The notes below the pieces were generated by a model that did not search any database, was not told the origin of the DNA, and saw only the letters and a program-made list of their open reading frames with translations. A program made the position numbers and the translations under genes. DNA of 64,000 nt from Lysinibacter sp. HNR (GTDB lineage: Bacteria; Actinomycetota; Actinomycetes; Actinomycetales; Microbacteriaceae), in assembly GCF_029760935.1 (NCBI RefSeq), contig NZ_CP121684.1, positions 1,736,001 through 1,800,000 on the forward strand. Direction: 5' to 3'. Positions 8,998-19,071 of the stretch are shown one piece after another (the first letter of the stretch is position 1; every line of letters begins with the position of its first letter).

Positions 8998-10496
8998 GAT
9001 CAGCGCCCGAGTACCGCCTCCACCTCGAAACTTACGATTCACGCCATGCTGGCACTACACTGGCCGGACTGCGCCTCGTGCAAAACAGTCGTGATGTTCA
9101 GCCCGGCGATATCTTTGTGGCGGTGGGCAGCACGGGAGCCGACGGCAGCGCCTTCATCGGGCACGGTTTCGCCCAGGGAGCCTCGTACGCCCTCTATGAC
9201 GCGTCGGTTGATATCTCCACGCTCAATCTCTCACCCAGCGCACACGCCACAGCTTTTCCCATCGCCCGACTCCACCAGCAATTAGGAACAATAGCGGATG
9301 ACTTCTACGGGCATCCATCACGCGACCTCACCCTGGTGGGAGTTACCGGAACCAACGGTAAAACCTCTGTGGTTCAGCTCCTCAATCAGGCGTGGAACCT
9401 GCTCGGGATCCGCTCGGCGAGCATGGGAACCCTCGGCGCGGGAGTCTACGGGTCTCCCAATATCACCACCGGATTGACAACCCCACCGGTAACCCAGGTA
9501 CACGAGTTCCTCGCGAACTTTCGAGAGGAGGGTGCCACTCGGGTTGCCCTCGAGGTAAGTTCCCACGCGCTCCAGCAGGGTCGGGTAGCGGGTGCTCGCT
9601 TTAGCACGGCAGCGTTCACCAATCTCACGCGGGATCACCTGGACTACCACCGCACCATGGAGCGTTACGCGGCAGAAAAAGCCAAGATCTTTTCGCTCCC
9701 GGAAGTTACCGGAGCCGTGATCAATCTGGACGATGTCCAGGGAGAAAGATTTTTTGAACACCAAGCCTCCCACCTCAGGCGCGTGGGCGTAAGTTCCCAG
9801 GGACACCCCGCGGCGCTGCTTGCAGCGCACAATGTTCAGCTCTCGCCCGACGGCATCCAGGCAACCCTACGCTACGGCAAAGAAGAGTATCCTTTTGCCA
9901 CCACGCTGCTGGGGCGCTTCAACATAGACAATCTGCTTATTTGTGCGGGTGTACTGCTTCTTGAGGGAGTAGAGCCCGCGGTTGTGTTTAACATTCTCGG
10001 GCAGCTTCAACCCGTTTTTGGTCGCATGAATCGAATTCAGCCCGACCCCTCGCTACCGCTCGTCATTGTTGATTACGCCCACTCGCCCGATGCGCTCAGC
10101 CAATCCCTTGCGGCTCTTAAGGAGCACACTCGCGGGCGCATCGTCACCGTCTTCGGCTGTACCGGAGACCGCGACCGTGGTAAACGTCCCGAAATGGCTC
10201 GCATCGCCGAAGAAGCCTCAGACCTGGTTGTGGTCACAGACGACGACGTCCATTTTGAAGACGGCGATCAGATACTCGACGATATTCGGCGGGGTTTTAA
10301 GCACCCCGAGCGTGTTGTTGAACAGCGGGATCGCGGTCTTGCTATCGAACACGCCATTGACCACGCCGTAGCCGGAGACATCGTACTGATCGCGGGCAAG
10401 GGGCACGAGAGTGCCATGATTGTGGGTGACGAGCTCGTGCACTTTAGCGACACTGAACACACCCTGGCACTGCTTACCGCGCGCCTAGCCCGATAA
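8994..10496 (+). CDS. murE: Mur ligase, MurE-type (UDP-MurNAc-tripeptide synthetase)
   Basis: A 500-residue MurE homologue that adds the third amino acid to UDP-MurNAc-dipeptide. It shows the ATP loop GVTGTNGKTS near residue 117, the central-domain motif VSSHALQQGR, FTNLTRDHLDYH (the carbamate-lysine region follows), and the C-terminal VDYAHSPDAL and GCTGDRDRGKRP motifs. At the position of the diaminopimelate-specificity motif DNPR it has TDDDVHFED (residues 415-423). That is closer to the DDPN-type motif of lysine-adding enzymes, which suits the type-B peptidoglycan (Lys, Orn or DAB) of Microbacteriaceae. The gene is on the plus strand between rsmE and HIT, outside any division cluster. Confidence 0.9.
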   Translation: MRSAPEYRLHLETYDSRHAGTTLAGLRLVQNSRDVQPGDIFVAVGSTGADGSAFIGHGFAQGASYALYDASVDISTLNLSPSAHATAFPIARLHQQLGTIADDFYGHPSRDLTLVGVTGTNGKTSVVQLLNQAWNLLGIRSASMGTLGAGVYGSPNITTGLTTPPVTQVHEFLANFREEGATRVALEVSSHALQQGRVAGARFSTAAFTNLTRDHLDYHRTMERYAAEKAKIFSLPEVTGAVINLDDVQGERFFEHQASHLRRVGVSSQGHPAALLAAHNVQLSPDGIQATLRYGKEEYPFATTLLGRFNIDNLLICAGVLLLEGVEPAVVFNILGQLQPVFGRMNRIQPDPSLPLVIVDYAHSPDALSQSLAALKEHTRGRIVTVFGCTGDRDRGKRPEMARIAEEASDLVVVTDDDVHFEDGDQILDDIRRGFKHPERVVEQRDRGLAIEHAIDHAVAGDIVLIAGKGHESAMIVGDELVHFSDTEHTLALLTARLAR

Positions 10497-11252
10497 CTAC
10501 CAGCGTCCCAGGGCCACGTTCACTAGTACGAGGGCTGCGGGACCCGCCGTTGAGGTACGCAAAACATTTTGTCCTAAGCGAACGGCTAGGGCACCGGAGG
10601 TTGTGAGAACCTCAAGCTCACGATCGGTGAGACCACCCTCTGGCCCCACGAGGACGAGGACGTCACCGCGCGGGTCTGCGGGAACAATATCGTGACAGCT
10701 CAATCCCGAGAGGGAGCGTTCGGCACGGGGGTCCAACACCAGGAGTCGGCTGAATTGCGTATGCCGCACCAACCCGGCCGTTGATTCGGGCTGACGTACC
10801 TGAGGAATCCAGGCCCTCAGAGACTGTTTAGAGGCCTCACGAACGACTTTGCTCCAGCGGGCAACACCCTTCTCAATTTTTTCTCCAGACCATCGAGAAA
10901 CCGAACGTTCCGCCTGCCAGGGCACAATCGCGTCCGCCCCGACCTCCACCGCAGCCTGAACCGCGCGCTCGTCCCGATCACCCTTTGCGAGGGCCTGAGC
11001 AAGAACAATCCGATGCTCCTCCCGTGGCCGATGCTCCAGGCTACGCACCCGAAGCTCCACCTCACGCGGGGTGGCGCGAAGCACCTCACACTCGGCAAGT
11101 ACCCCGGCTCCGTTTCCCAAAAGGATAGATTCACCCGCCCGGAGTCGACTCACGGTAGCTGCGTGTCGGGCCTCCTCCCCGGTGAGAAGCACCGAGGACC
11201 CCACCGCCATCTTCTCAGCGGTCAGCGACTCGTCAAGGTACAGATTGCTCAC
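10497..11252 (-). CDS. rsmE: 16S rRNA (uracil-1498-N3)-methyltransferase RsmE
   Basis: A 251-residue SPOUT-class methyltransferase that modifies U1498 of 16S rRNA in the 30S subunit. An N-terminal PUA-like domain (about 1-75) precedes the knotted SAM-binding domain, seen in VGPEGGLTDRE near residue 208 and LGQNVLRTSTAG near residue 228. It follows dnaJ by 11 bp in the hrcA-dnaJ-rsmE operon and converges directly with murE, whose stop is adjacent, so no shared terminator can lie between them. Confidence 0.95.
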   Translation of the reverse strand: MSNLYLDESLTAEKMAVGSSVLLTGEEARHAATVSRLRAGESILLGNGAGVLAECEVLRATPREVELRVRSLEHRPREEHRIVLAQALAKGDRDERAVQAAVEVGADAIVPWQAERSVSRWSGEKIEKGVARWSKVVREASKQSLRAWIPQVRQPESTAGLVRHTQFSRLLVLDPRAERSLSGLSCHDIVPADPRGDVLVLVGPEGGLTDRELEVLTTSGALAVRLGQNVLRTSTAGPAALVLVNVALGRW

Positions 11253-11263
11253 GCTAGGCTCCC

Positions 11264-12361
11264 CTACCCGCGAAAGAATCGATCACGAAGTTTACTAAAC
11301 ATGCCCTGTTGGAAGTGACTGAGCGTGGGTGCCGGGGGCTTTGAGGACTCCGCGAGCTTACGCACCAGCTCTTTTTCTTTGTGATTGAGCCGGGAGGGGG
11401 TGAGCACCTGCACCGCGATTTTCAGATCACCACGATTGTTTCCGCGCAATTTAGTGATGCCTCGATCTTTGATCGTAATGATGTCGGCACCCTGGGTTCC
11501 CGCCTTGATCTCAACCGGAACCTCACCGTCTAGGCTCTGAATAGTGGTTTCCGCCCCAAGAATGGCATCTGTCATTGACACCTCGAGGGTGCAGAGCAGG
11601 TCATCACCGTCACGGCTAAACACATCGTGATGCAGAACACGGAACTCGATAAAGAGATCGCCATTGGGGCCTCCCGCAGGGCCGGCCTCTCCCCCACCCC
11701 TCAATTGCATACGGGCACCAGAATCGATGCCGGAGGGAATATCGATAGTGATGTCACGCTTTGCCCGGATTCGACCGTTGCCGCTGCACTCGGTGCAGGG
11801 GCTCTCAATAACAGTTCCATACCCCTGACAGGCGTTACACGGCTGGTTGGTAACAACATTGCCAAAGAGGGAACGCACCTGGCGCTGAACCATTCCCTGT
11901 CCACCACACACCGTGCAGGTGGTAGGAGAGGTTCCGGGTTGGCAGCAGGAGCCGTGACAGGTGGTGCACGTGACGGCGGTATCGATTGTTATCTCGCGCG
12001 AGGTACCAAAAACGATGTCGTCGAGCGCCACATCGATGCGAATCAGCGCGTCCTGTCCCCGCTCGGCACGTTCGCGCGGGCCGGAGCCTCCCCCAAAGCC
12101 TCCCCCAAAGAAGGTCTCGAAGATATCCCCAAAGCCGCCAAATGCCTGGCCACCCTGGCCGCCCATATCGTATTGTTGGCGCTGTTGTGGGTCGCTTAAC
12201 ACGTCGTAGGCGTGAGTGACCGCTTTGAACTTCTCGGGAGCCTCGGGACTCGGGTTCACATCGGGATGAAGCTCACGCGCCAAACGACGATACGCTTTTT
12301 TAATTTCTTCCGAGGTTGCGTCACGTGAGACACCCAGCACCTCGTAGTGGTCAGCCGCCAA
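11264..12361 (-). CDS. dnaJ: Chaperone DnaJ (DnaJ2 type)
   Basis: A 365-residue co-chaperone that delivers substrates to DnaK and stimulates its ATPase. It has a J domain with HPD near residue 33, a Gly/Phe-rich linker (75-105), and a zinc domain with four Cys-repeats ([32 protein letters not shown]; about 130-205). The first repeat ends in Cys where the classic motif has Gly, a form I know from actinobacterial DnaJ2. The C-terminal substrate-binding domains are complete. It follows hrcA by 54 bp and should be heat-inducible through the CIRCE site upstream of hrcA. Confidence 0.96.
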   Translation of the reverse strand: MAADHYEVLGVSRDATSEEIKKAYRRLARELHPDVNPSPEAPEKFKAVTHAYDVLSDPQQRQQYDMGGQGGQAFGGFGDIFETFFGGGFGGGSGPRERAERGQDALIRIDVALDDIVFGTSREITIDTAVTCTTCHGSCCQPGTSPTTCTVCGGQGMVQRQVRSLFGNVVTNQPCNACQGYGTVIESPCTECSGNGRIRAKRDITIDIPSGIDSGARMQLRGGGEAGPAGGPNGDLFIEFRVLHHDVFSRDGDDLLCTLEVSMTDAILGAETTIQSLDGEVPVEIKAGTQGADIITIKDRGITKLRGNNRGDLKIAVQVLTPSRLNHKEKELVRKLAESSKPPAPTLSHFQQGMFSKLRDRFFRG

Positions 12362-12415
12362 GGGCCACTCCTTACTCTCTTTATTTACTATGATTCGCAG
12401 CGTGAGGCCGCAGTT

Positions 12416-13486
12416 TTATTCCTCGCTAAACAGCCTGCTCAGGTAGCGAGCAACCGCCCGCACCGCCGCAATGTTTGCGGAGTAATCCATCCGTGTGGGT
12501 CCTAGAACCGCCAGGCGGGAAACCGAGTGCGCAGAAGATTCGTAGTCGGTTGAGAGAACCGAGGTTTCTTCCAACCCAAAAGCCTCGTTTTCACGTCCGA
12601 TACTGATTGCCATGCCGGTTTGGTCAAGCCGCAACTCGGCAAATAGCTTGAGGAGGATGACCTGTTCTTCAATGGCGTCAAGAAGCGGCGGAAGGCTCTT
12701 ATTAAAATCTATTTCGGTGCGCACCAGGTTGGCCGTTCCCGCCAGAACCATTCGATCACTGCGGTTTATCGTGATCTGTTCAATGATCACGTCGAGCACT
12801 GTAAGCTGTTGCGCTTCGATACCGGAGAGATTTTCTCTCGACTGTACCCGTCGCGCAATAGTATCCCGAATCTCCCGAGTTTTATGTGCGGCAGCGGCCA
12901 TATCGAGATCGCGAACAGCAGCAAGAAGCTGATCCCGTAGCTCAGGGAGCCAGAGGCCGGTACCGTGAAGACCCACGGCATCGGTGTAGGGAGCTATATC
13001 GATATTTCGTTGCTCCACCACTCCGTTATCGGTGATAAGCACCGATACGATACGCAGGGGGCTGAGTTCGACAAGCTCTATGTGCCGTACGCAATTTTTT
13101 GCCAGGGAAGGATACTGTACAACAGCCACCTGGTTGGTGAGCTGAGAGAGCAGGCGTGCCGTGCGAACCAGGGCATCATCTAGATCGGCCGACTCAGAGA
13201 GAAACCGTTTGATGGCCACCTTCTGAGCCGCCCTCAGCGGGCGATGATCGGCTAGCTTGTCAACAAAAACCCGATACCCCTTATCCGTGGGAATTCTCCC
13301 CGATGAGGTGTGGGGAGCAACAATAAGCTCTTCTTCTTCGAGGTGGGCCATATCGTTACGGATAGTGGCGGCAGAGACCCCAAAAGAGTGCCTATCAACA
13401 ATGGATTTTGACCCGACGGGTTCTCGTGTTTGCACATAGTCGGTGACAATCACACGCAGAACGTCAAGACCACGCTCAGAAACCAC
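12416..13486 (-). CDS. hrcA: Heat-inducible transcription repressor HrcA
   Basis: A 356-residue repressor. An N-terminal winged helix (residues 1-75: EPVGSKSIVDRH and GVSAATIRNDMAHLEEE) binds CIRCE operators, and a GAF-like middle and C-terminal part senses GroEL availability in this family. The start is GTG, with GGGAGGT six bases upstream. The gene opens the hrcA-dnaJ-rsmE operon, and a CIRCE-like repeat sits 70 bp before the start, so autoregulation is very likely. Confidence 0.96.
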   Translation of the reverse strand: MVSERGLDVLRVIVTDYVQTREPVGSKSIVDRHSFGVSAATIRNDMAHLEEEELIVAPHTSSGRIPTDKGYRVFVDKLADHRPLRAAQKVAIKRFLSESADLDDALVRTARLLSQLTNQVAVVQYPSLAKNCVRHIELVELSPLRIVSVLITDNGVVEQRNIDIAPYTDAVGLHGTGLWLPELRDQLLAAVRDLDMAAAAHKTREIRDTIARRVQSRENLSGIEAQQLTVLDVIIEQITINRSDRMVLAGTANLVRTEIDFNKSLPPLLDAIEEQVILLKLFAELRLDQTGMAISIGRENEAFGLEETSVLSTDYESSAHSVSRLAVLGPTRMDYSANIAAVRAVARYLSRLFSEE

Positions 13487-13555
13487 GCCGCACCTCCCAT
13501 ACTCAATTAATTGTTTTTACACGCCTCTGACATGCTCATGCCCTATCTCAAGATA

Positions 13556-13582
13556 TTGGCACTCGTCCAGTCCAAGTGCCAA
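13556..13582 (-). promoter_or_regulatory. CIRCE operator (variant) upstream of hrcA
   Basis: The repeat reads TTGGCACTC, nine bases, then AAGTGCCAA. The arms are complementary at eight of nine positions and match the consensus TTAGCACTC-N9-GAGTGCTAA apart from A-to-G changes at position 3 (with the paired change in the other arm) and one arm end. On the hrcA strand a TAGAAT -10 box (13587-13582) abuts the repeat, so the transcription start would fall inside it, the normal position for HrcA repression. Confidence 0.88.
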
Positions 13583-13673
13583 TTCTACCCCGAGCTACTG
13601 ATAACTTGCGCACAATCTATCACCCTTGCAAACGAGCGGTTCGCAACCCGATCATCACAAACTGGTTTTATCA

Positions 13674-14906
13674 CTACGGGTCGGCGTCAAGCAGGCGATG
13701 CACAACGGCATCTGCCAGTAGTCGCCCACGCAGTGTCAGCACAATGCGACCGGAAAAAGCGGCGGCAGGCTCAACCAGCTCGTCTGCAAGGAGACCCGCG
13801 ATCGCCCGCTTCCCAGGGTCCGTCAATTCGCTCACGGGCAGTCCCTCAGCAAGCCTCACCCGCAGCATAACGTTTTCGATTCGCCGAGTCTCTTCATCAA
13901 GGTTTTCGCGTCCTGCCGAGGGAGAAACCTCTCCCACAATACGATCCGCATAGGGTGAGGGATGTTTAACATTCCAAAAGCGCGTACCACCGATATGGCT
14001 GTGCGCCCCCGGACCCACACCCCACCAATCCTCTCCCTTCCAGTAGGAGCGATTGTGCGCGGACTCGTATTCGGGCTGTCGCGCCCAATTACTAATCTCG
14101 TACCAGGAGTAACCGGCCGCACTCAGCCGTTCATCCACCATCTCGTACATGTCGGCGTGGAGATCATCATCGGGCTGGGGATAAACACCTCGGCGAATCT
14201 GCCCGGCTAGTTTTGTCCCCTCCTCCACGATCAGAGCGTAGGCCGAGAGGTGATCCGGCGCACACTCAAGAGCCATCTCGACCGAGGCCCGCCAATCCTC
14301 CAGTGATTCTCCGGGTGTTCCATAGATAAGGTCAAGGCTCACCTGCAAACCGGCCGCACGGGCCCATTCAACAACACGAGGCACTCGCTCCGGGTCGTGG
14401 GTTCGATCCAGCGTTTTAAGCACGTGGGGAACCGCCGATTGCATACCAAAACTCACCCTGCTAAATCCACCGTCACGAAGGCGTTCCAGGTAGTCGCGAT
14501 CAACCGAATCGGGGTTGGCCTCGGTTGTTATCTCGGCCCCGTCCCGGATTCCCCAGCGATCACGAATCGACTGAAGGATGCCGATAAGGTCGTTTGCGGG
14601 CAGCAGGGTTGGGGTTCCTCCTCCAAAAAATACGGTGCTCACCGAACGGTCACGCACACCGGAGGCCCGCAGCACGTCCCCCGCAAAATCTATTTCTGCC
14701 CGTGCGAGGGAGGCATAATCGCTCCGTTTTGCCCCGCGCAACTCCTCCGCGGTGTAGGTATTAAAGTCGCAGTAACCGCAGCGAACCAGGCAAAACGGAA
14801 CGTGGACGTACACTCCGAAGTTACGGGTTTCATCACCTCGGGATGCCGCGGGAGGGAGCAAACCATCCGGCGGAGCAGGAAGGCCAAGAGGTAGCGGGGC
14901 GGGCAT
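13674..14906 (-). CDS. hemW: Radical SAM heme chaperone HemW (HemN-like)
   Basis: A 410-residue radical SAM protein. The cluster motif CLVRCGYCDF (CxxxCxxC) lies near residue 38, and FFGGGTPTLL and TTEANPDS mark the SAM-binding barrel. The extra fourth Cys and other residues of true coproporphyrinogen dehydrogenase HemN are not evident, and the neighbourhood (lepA upstream, hrcA downstream) is that of HemW, which binds heme and inserts it into respiratory proteins. It follows DUF1990 by 5 bp in the lepA-DUF1990-hemW operon. It could support the cytochrome bd oxidase encoded elsewhere in the window. Confidence 0.93.
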   Translation of the reverse strand: MPAPLPLGLPAPPDGLLPPAASRGDETRNFGVYVHVPFCLVRCGYCDFNTYTAEELRGAKRSDYASLARAEIDFAGDVLRASGVRDRSVSTVFFGGGTPTLLPANDLIGILQSIRDRWGIRDGAEITTEANPDSVDRDYLERLRDGGFSRVSFGMQSAVPHVLKTLDRTHDPERVPRVVEWARAAGLQVSLDLIYGTPGESLEDWRASVEMALECAPDHLSAYALIVEEGTKLAGQIRRGVYPQPDDDLHADMYEMVDERLSAAGYSWYEISNWARQPEYESAHNRSYWKGEDWWGVGPGAHSHIGGTRFWNVKHPSPYADRIVGEVSPSAGRENLDEETRRIENVMLRVRLAEGLPVSELTDPGKRAIAGLLADELVEPAAAFSGRIVLTLRGRLLADAVVHRLLDADP

Positions 14907-14911
14907 GTACG

Positions 14912-15574
14912 CTACTCAACTCGACGGGCTGCGGAAACTACCGTCTGCGTTGGCAAAAGCGCACGCAATTGCTCACGGGCACGATCCTGGACAGACCGAA
15001 TCTCCGCCGCTCTGAGAGGTTTCTTCCAGCGCGACTGAACGACCTCGTGAAACCCACGGTACACGGCCCACACGGTATCGTTCTCTCGCTGCTCCACCAT
15101 GTAAAATTCTTCCCCCACGGGACCTCGCGCATCAAGTGTTCCGTAGGCAAAGCCCACGCGATTTGTCTCGTTGACGACAAAAACAACACGCACCTCACGC
15201 GAGACAGACCCGCGAACAAGAGTCGCCGATATCCCGGGGGTGATAAATTCTTCGCCCTCTTCCGAAAAGAGCTGTTCATCCCCATGATAATCCGCAAAGG
15301 GAATGCCGTTCTCATCGAACTCAAGTCCCGTGTAGTGACTTCCTGTTCCCTCGTGGATACTGTGGACGTCAAACCCGGCACCGCGCTGCGCCCCCCACGT
15401 CATCAGCCGGGCGCTGGCCAGGCGGAAACGTTCGGTGCCGCTACCCAGTTTTACGGCAAATTCGCTCGGAGTGCTTCCCCTGGGAGGGAAACGCATGAGG
15501 TTGGGGTCACGCGACGCCCCAATTGCACCGTAGCTAATGGGTGGCTCGTCGGGTGTCGACTGCCTTTTGATCAC
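14912..15574 (-). CDS. DUF1990 family protein
   Basis: A 220-residue protein of the DUF1990 family. The conserved N-terminal [19 protein letters not shown] region lies near residue 16, followed by [23 protein letters not shown] and [18 protein letters not shown]. No membrane segment is visible. The fold is thought to be START-like, but the function is unknown. The start overlaps the lepA stop by 4 bp and hemW follows by 5 bp. Translational coupling with a ribosomal GTPase and a heme chaperone is the only functional hint. Confidence 0.88.
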   Translation of the reverse strand: MIKRQSTPDEPPISYGAIGASRDPNLMRFPPRGSTPSEFAVKLGSGTERFRLASARLMTWGAQRGAGFDVHSIHEGTGSHYTGLEFDENGIPFADYHGDEQLFSEEGEEFITPGISATLVRGSVSREVRVVFVVNETNRVGFAYGTLDARGPVGEEFYMVEQRENDTVWAVYRGFHEVVQSRWKKPLRAAEIRSVQDRAREQLRALLPTQTVVSAARRVE

Positions 15575-17439
15575 TTCTTATCTTTCGTTTCTGTCTCACC
15601 GGAGAGCGCGGCGATGAAGGCTTCCTGTGGAACCTCTACTCGTCCCACCATCTTCATGCGCTTCTTACCTTCTTTCTGCTTCTCGAGCAGCTTGCGCTTA
15701 CGTGATATATCACCACCGTAACACTTAGCGAGAACATCTTTGCGGATTGCCCGGATATTTTCGCGCGCGATAATACGCGCACCGATAGCGGCCTGGATGG
15801 GAACCTCAAATTGCTGACGCGGTATGAGACCCTTCAATCGTTCCGTCATCAGCACACCGTATGCGTACGCCTTGTCTCGGTGAACGATCGCACTAAACGC
15901 GTCAACCTGCTCACCCTGCAAGAGAATATCAACCTTTACCAGGTCGGAGGTTTGATCCCCGGCGGGCTCGTAGTCGAGGCTTGCATATCCCTGGGTACGA
16001 CTCTTCAGGTGATCGAAGAAATCAAAAACGATCTCGCCCAGCGGTATGTTGTATCGAAGCTCCACACGCTCCTCACCAAAGTACTCCATGCCGAGAAGAG
16101 AACCCCGTCGACTCTGACACAGCTCCATAATCGCACCCACATAGTCTTTGGGTGCCAGGATAGCCGCCCGCACGATGGGTTCACTCACGCTGAGAATTTT
16201 TCCGCTGGGAAACTCGCTCGGATTGGTTACGATCGTGACCTCTTTGTCATCGGTTGTCACCTCGTAGGTCACAGAGGGGGCGGTGGCAATCAGGTCAAGA
16301 TCAAACTCGCGTCGCAAACGCTCCGTCACAATTTCCAGGTGGAGCAGCCCCAGGAAGCCCACACGGAAACCAAAACCCAGGGCAACCGAGGTCTCTGGTT
16401 CGTAGTTGAGTGCGGCATCCGAAAGTTTGAGCTTATCGAGCGCGTCACGCAGGATCGGATAGTCGCTCCCGTCAATGGGATATAGCCCGGAAAACACCAT
16501 AGGCTTGGGATCGGTATATCCGGGCAGCGCCTCGGTTGCAGGCTTTTGGTTTCCTGTTACCGTATCCCCAACCTTGGACTGGCGAACGTCTTTTACACCG
16601 GTGATGAGATATCCCACCTCACCCACGGAGAGACCTTGAGACGGCTTGGGTTCGGGAGAACTCACACCGATCTCGAGAAGTTCGTGAACCGCACGAGTAG
16701 ACATCATCTCGATCTTTTCACGAGGCTTCAGGCGCCCGTCCACCATACGCACGTAGGTGACCACCCCGCGATACGGGTCGTACACGGAGTCAAAGATCAT
16801 TGCCCGTGCGGGAGCGTCTTTATCACCGACGGGAGCGGGCACTCGGGTTGCTACTCGGTCGAGCAACTCCTCCACCCCCGCACCGGTCTTACCCGACACA
16901 CGAAGAACATCCTCCGGTTTTCCTCCGATAAGGTTGGCAATTTCCTGAGCATATTTATCCGGATCAGCCGCGGGAAGATCAATCTTATTCAAAACGGGGA
17001 TGATCTCAAGGTCGTTCTCTATTGCCAGGTAGAGGTTTGCAAGCGTCTGCGCCTCAATACCCTGCGCCGCATCAACAAGAAGTAGGGCTCCCTCGCAGGC
17101 GGCAAGCGATCGGGACACCTCATAGGTAAAGTCAACGTGCCCGGGGGTATCAATCATGTTCAGGGCGTAGTCGGTGCCACCCACGTTCCACGGCATACGA
17201 ACAGCCTGGCTCTTAATGGTGATTCCGCGCTCGCGTTCGATGTCCATGCGATCAAGGTATTGGGCCCGCATGTCCCGTTCCTGCACGACACCGGTAATCT
17301 GTAGCATCCTGTCGGCCAGGGTTGATTTGCCGTGGTCAATGTGTGCAATAATACAAAAATTACGGATGATCGCTGGATCGGTCTCAGCGGGAACCGGTGC
17401 GTTTATAGATCGTGGAGACATCGCGGACAATTCTCCCAC
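15571..17439 (-). CDS. lepA: Elongation factor 4 (LepA)
   Basis: A 622-residue translational GTPase. Motifs are [13 protein letters not shown] near residue 34 (G1), RERGITI (G2), DTPGHVDF (G3) and NKIDLPAAD (G4). EF-G-like domains II, III and V follow, and then the LepA-specific C-terminal domain ending near [20 protein letters not shown]. It promotes ribosome remobilisation and 30S biogenesis at high ionic strength or low temperature. It is the first gene of the lepA-DUF1990-hemW operon. Confidence 0.97.
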   Translation of the reverse strand: MGELSAMSPRSINAPVPAETDPAIIRNFCIIAHIDHGKSTLADRMLQITGVVQERDMRAQYLDRMDIERERGITIKSQAVRMPWNVGGTDYALNMIDTPGHVDFTYEVSRSLAACEGALLLVDAAQGIEAQTLANLYLAIENDLEIIPVLNKIDLPAADPDKYAQEIANLIGGKPEDVLRVSGKTGAGVEELLDRVATRVPAPVGDKDAPARAMIFDSVYDPYRGVVTYVRMVDGRLKPREKIEMMSTRAVHELLEIGVSSPEPKPSQGLSVGEVGYLITGVKDVRQSKVGDTVTGNQKPATEALPGYTDPKPMVFSGLYPIDGSDYPILRDALDKLKLSDAALNYEPETSVALGFGFRVGFLGLLHLEIVTERLRREFDLDLIATAPSVTYEVTTDDKEVTIVTNPSEFPSGKILSVSEPIVRAAILAPKDYVGAIMELCQSRRGSLLGMEYFGEERVELRYNIPLGEIVFDFFDHLKSRTQGYASLDYEPAGDQTSDLVKVDILLQGEQVDAFSAIVHRDKAYAYGVLMTERLKGLIPRQQFEVPIQAAIGARIIARENIRAIRKDVLAKCYGGDISRKRKLLEKQKEGKKRMKMVGRVEVPQEAFIAALSGETETKDKK

Positions 17440-17455
17440 ATTAGACGGTTAACCG

Positions 17456-17869
17456 CTAAAGCAAATCGGATATACCGTCCACATACAGCCAGCGGCCATC
17501 AACTCGGCTAAATCTGCTCACCTCGTGTATTTCTCCGCGCTGGCTCTGCTCACCCGATGCGGGGAGCGTGCGATAGTACGCTCGAAACTCCACGGTTCCC
17601 TCGGTATCAAACATCCTGCCGGCGTGTGTCGTCACGATATCGAGTCGCACCCAGCGGATAGTTTCATCCGGGTGAAGTTCATGCGGACGCGTATCGGGAT
17701 GCCAAGAGTCTAAAAGGTATGCGCTATCACCACAGAAAAATGCGGAGTAACGGGATCTCATCAGCTGTTCTGCGGTTGTGGCTTTTCTGTGACCCTGGTG
17801 AATAGGCTCACAGCACGCACCGTATTGCTCCCCGCTGAGACAGGGGCAACGCTCCTCACTATTCAGCAC
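17456..17869 (-). CDS. YchJ-like (UPF0225) SEC-C domain protein
   Basis: About 137 residues. The N-terminus carries a SEC-C-type zinc motif (CPCLSGEQYGACC), followed by a nuclear-transport-factor-2-like fold (LMRSRYSAFFCGDSAYLLDSWHPDTRP). The family is found widely and has no assigned reaction. I chose the GTG at 17869 because the longer frame, starting at 17926, would overlap the divergent PAP2 gene and adds residues not seen in the family. No strong ribosome-binding site is visible. Confidence 0.82.
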   Translation of the reverse strand: MLNSEERCPCLSGEQYGACCEPIHQGHRKATTAEQLMRSRYSAFFCGDSAYLLDSWHPDTRPHELHPDETIRWVRLDIVTTHAGRMFDTEGTVEFRAYYRTLPASGEQSQRGEIHEVSRFSRVDGRWLYVDGISDLL

Positions 17870-17901
17870 TCTTACATGATACTGAATGAGAAAATAGAGG
17901 G

Positions 17902-18573
17902 ATGACCACAGACGAAAACTCAGCACGCCGCTTGAGAAACTGGACCCTTTTTGCGGGGTGCATCGCCCTGTTACTGATGGCTCTACTCAGCGCGGTGGTT
18001 TATTTTTCTCCCGATAAACAACCGTTTCCATTTGATAGGTGGTGGATGAGTGCCGTGCTGGAGGGGCACACGGAAGTTTTCACCGCGATTAGCCACGTGC
18101 TTAACACGGTAGGAGGAGGGGTCATCGCAATCTTTATTATCCCCGTGGGGGTCACGGCCTTTCTTCTGCTTTGTAAGCGACCGTGGGGGGCATTTTATTT
18201 TTTGCTCACCTCCGCCGCAGTCGCCGCTATCGTGCAGGTTCTGAAGCGATTGATTGAGCGTTCTCGCCCAGAAGAAATTATGATTCACTCGGATTTTGGG
18301 TCGTTTCCCTCGGGACACAGCGCCAATGCTGCACTCATTGCGGTGGCACTGGGGCTTATTTTCCCGCGGGTGTGGGTGTGGGCCGTTGGGTCCGCCTACG
18401 TCATTCTTATGGTTTTTTCGCGAACCTACCTGGGGGCACACTGGGCAAGTGATACCTTTGCCGGTGTTCTTATCGGTGCGGGGTGTGCCCTCGTTATCTT
18501 TGCTCTCTTCTCCTCGCGTATTTCCGCGGAACCCCGACAAAATAGACGCGTTGCTACTGGAACATCCGCTTAA
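17902..18573 (+). CDS. PAP2-family membrane phosphatase
   Basis: A 223-residue integral membrane phosphatase with about six hydrophobic segments. The three PAP2 signatures are complete: KRLIERSRP (KX6RP) near residue 114, FPSGHSAN (PSGH) near residue 134, and [12 protein letters not shown] near residue 173, whose His attacks phosphate. Family substrates include phosphatidic acid, phosphatidylglycerol phosphate and undecaprenyl pyrophosphate; the sequence does not choose between them. The start has AGAGG just upstream. It is divergent from the YchJ-like gene with only about 30 bp between the starts. Confidence 0.9.
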   Translation: MTTDENSARRLRNWTLFAGCIALLLMALLSAVVYFSPDKQPFPFDRWWMSAVLEGHTEVFTAISHVLNTVGGGVIAIFIIPVGVTAFLLLCKRPWGAFYFLLTSAAVAAIVQVLKRLIERSRPEEIMIHSDFGSFPSGHSANAALIAVALGLIFPRVWVWAVGSAYVILMVFSRTYLGAHWASDTFAGVLIGAGCALVIFALFSSRISAEPRQNRRVATGTSA

Positions 18574-18689
18574 AAACTGGTAGTGTTGCTTGTTGGCTTG
18601 CGTGTGGATTTCCGCACGAACCCGATGGGCGCCTCTCACGCTCAGCGGACAATTCATTACTCATAAACATTAAACGAAAGAACATATAC

Positions 18690-18950
18690 GTGGCAAACAT
18701 CAAGTCGCAGATCAAGCGCATTCGCACCAACAAGAAGGCCCAGGAGCGCAACAAAGCCGTAAAGAGCGAGCTCAAGACGGCCGTTCGCGCAACCCGCGAG
18801 GCAATCACCGCCGGTGACAAAGACAAAGCCGTTTCGGCTCTGGCCCACGCTTCCAAAAAGCTGGACAAGGCAGTCAGCAAGGGAGTAATCCACAAGCACC
18901 AGAGCGCAAACCGCAAGTCGGCCCTCGCTAAAAAGGTTGCGGCTCTCTAG
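18690..18950 (+). CDS. rpsT: 30S ribosomal protein S20
   Basis: An 86-residue, strongly basic helical protein matching S20, from [14 protein letters not shown] to the conserved [16 protein letters not shown] tail. S20 is an early-binding protein of the 30S subunit that contacts 16S rRNA helices 9 and 44. The start is GTG at 18690, in place of the ATG used in many relatives. It is divergent from holA's neighbours and is followed by a clear intrinsic terminator 25 bp after the stop. Confidence 0.97.
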   Translation: MANIKSQIKRIRTNKKAQERNKAVKSELKTAVRATREAITAGDKDKAVSALAHASKKLDKAVSKGVIHKHQSANRKSALAKKVAAL

Positions 18951-18975
18951 ATTCACGAGTCAGACTCTACAAATT

Positions 18976-18999
18976 AGCCCCGCTTGTCGGGGCTTTTTT
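18976..18999 (+). terminator. Intrinsic terminator of rpsT
   Basis: A 7-bp GC-rich stem AGCCCCG / CGGGGCT with a 5-nt loop is followed directly by a run of T residues. It lies 25 bp after the rpsT stop and is the clearest rho-independent terminator in the window. Confidence 0.92.
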
Positions 19000-19071
19000 G
19001 TGTTCACGGCTCTTCTTTCGAACCATAGCTTCGCTGAACGAGGAGTGCCCTGCGCGGGAAGCCTCTAGCCT

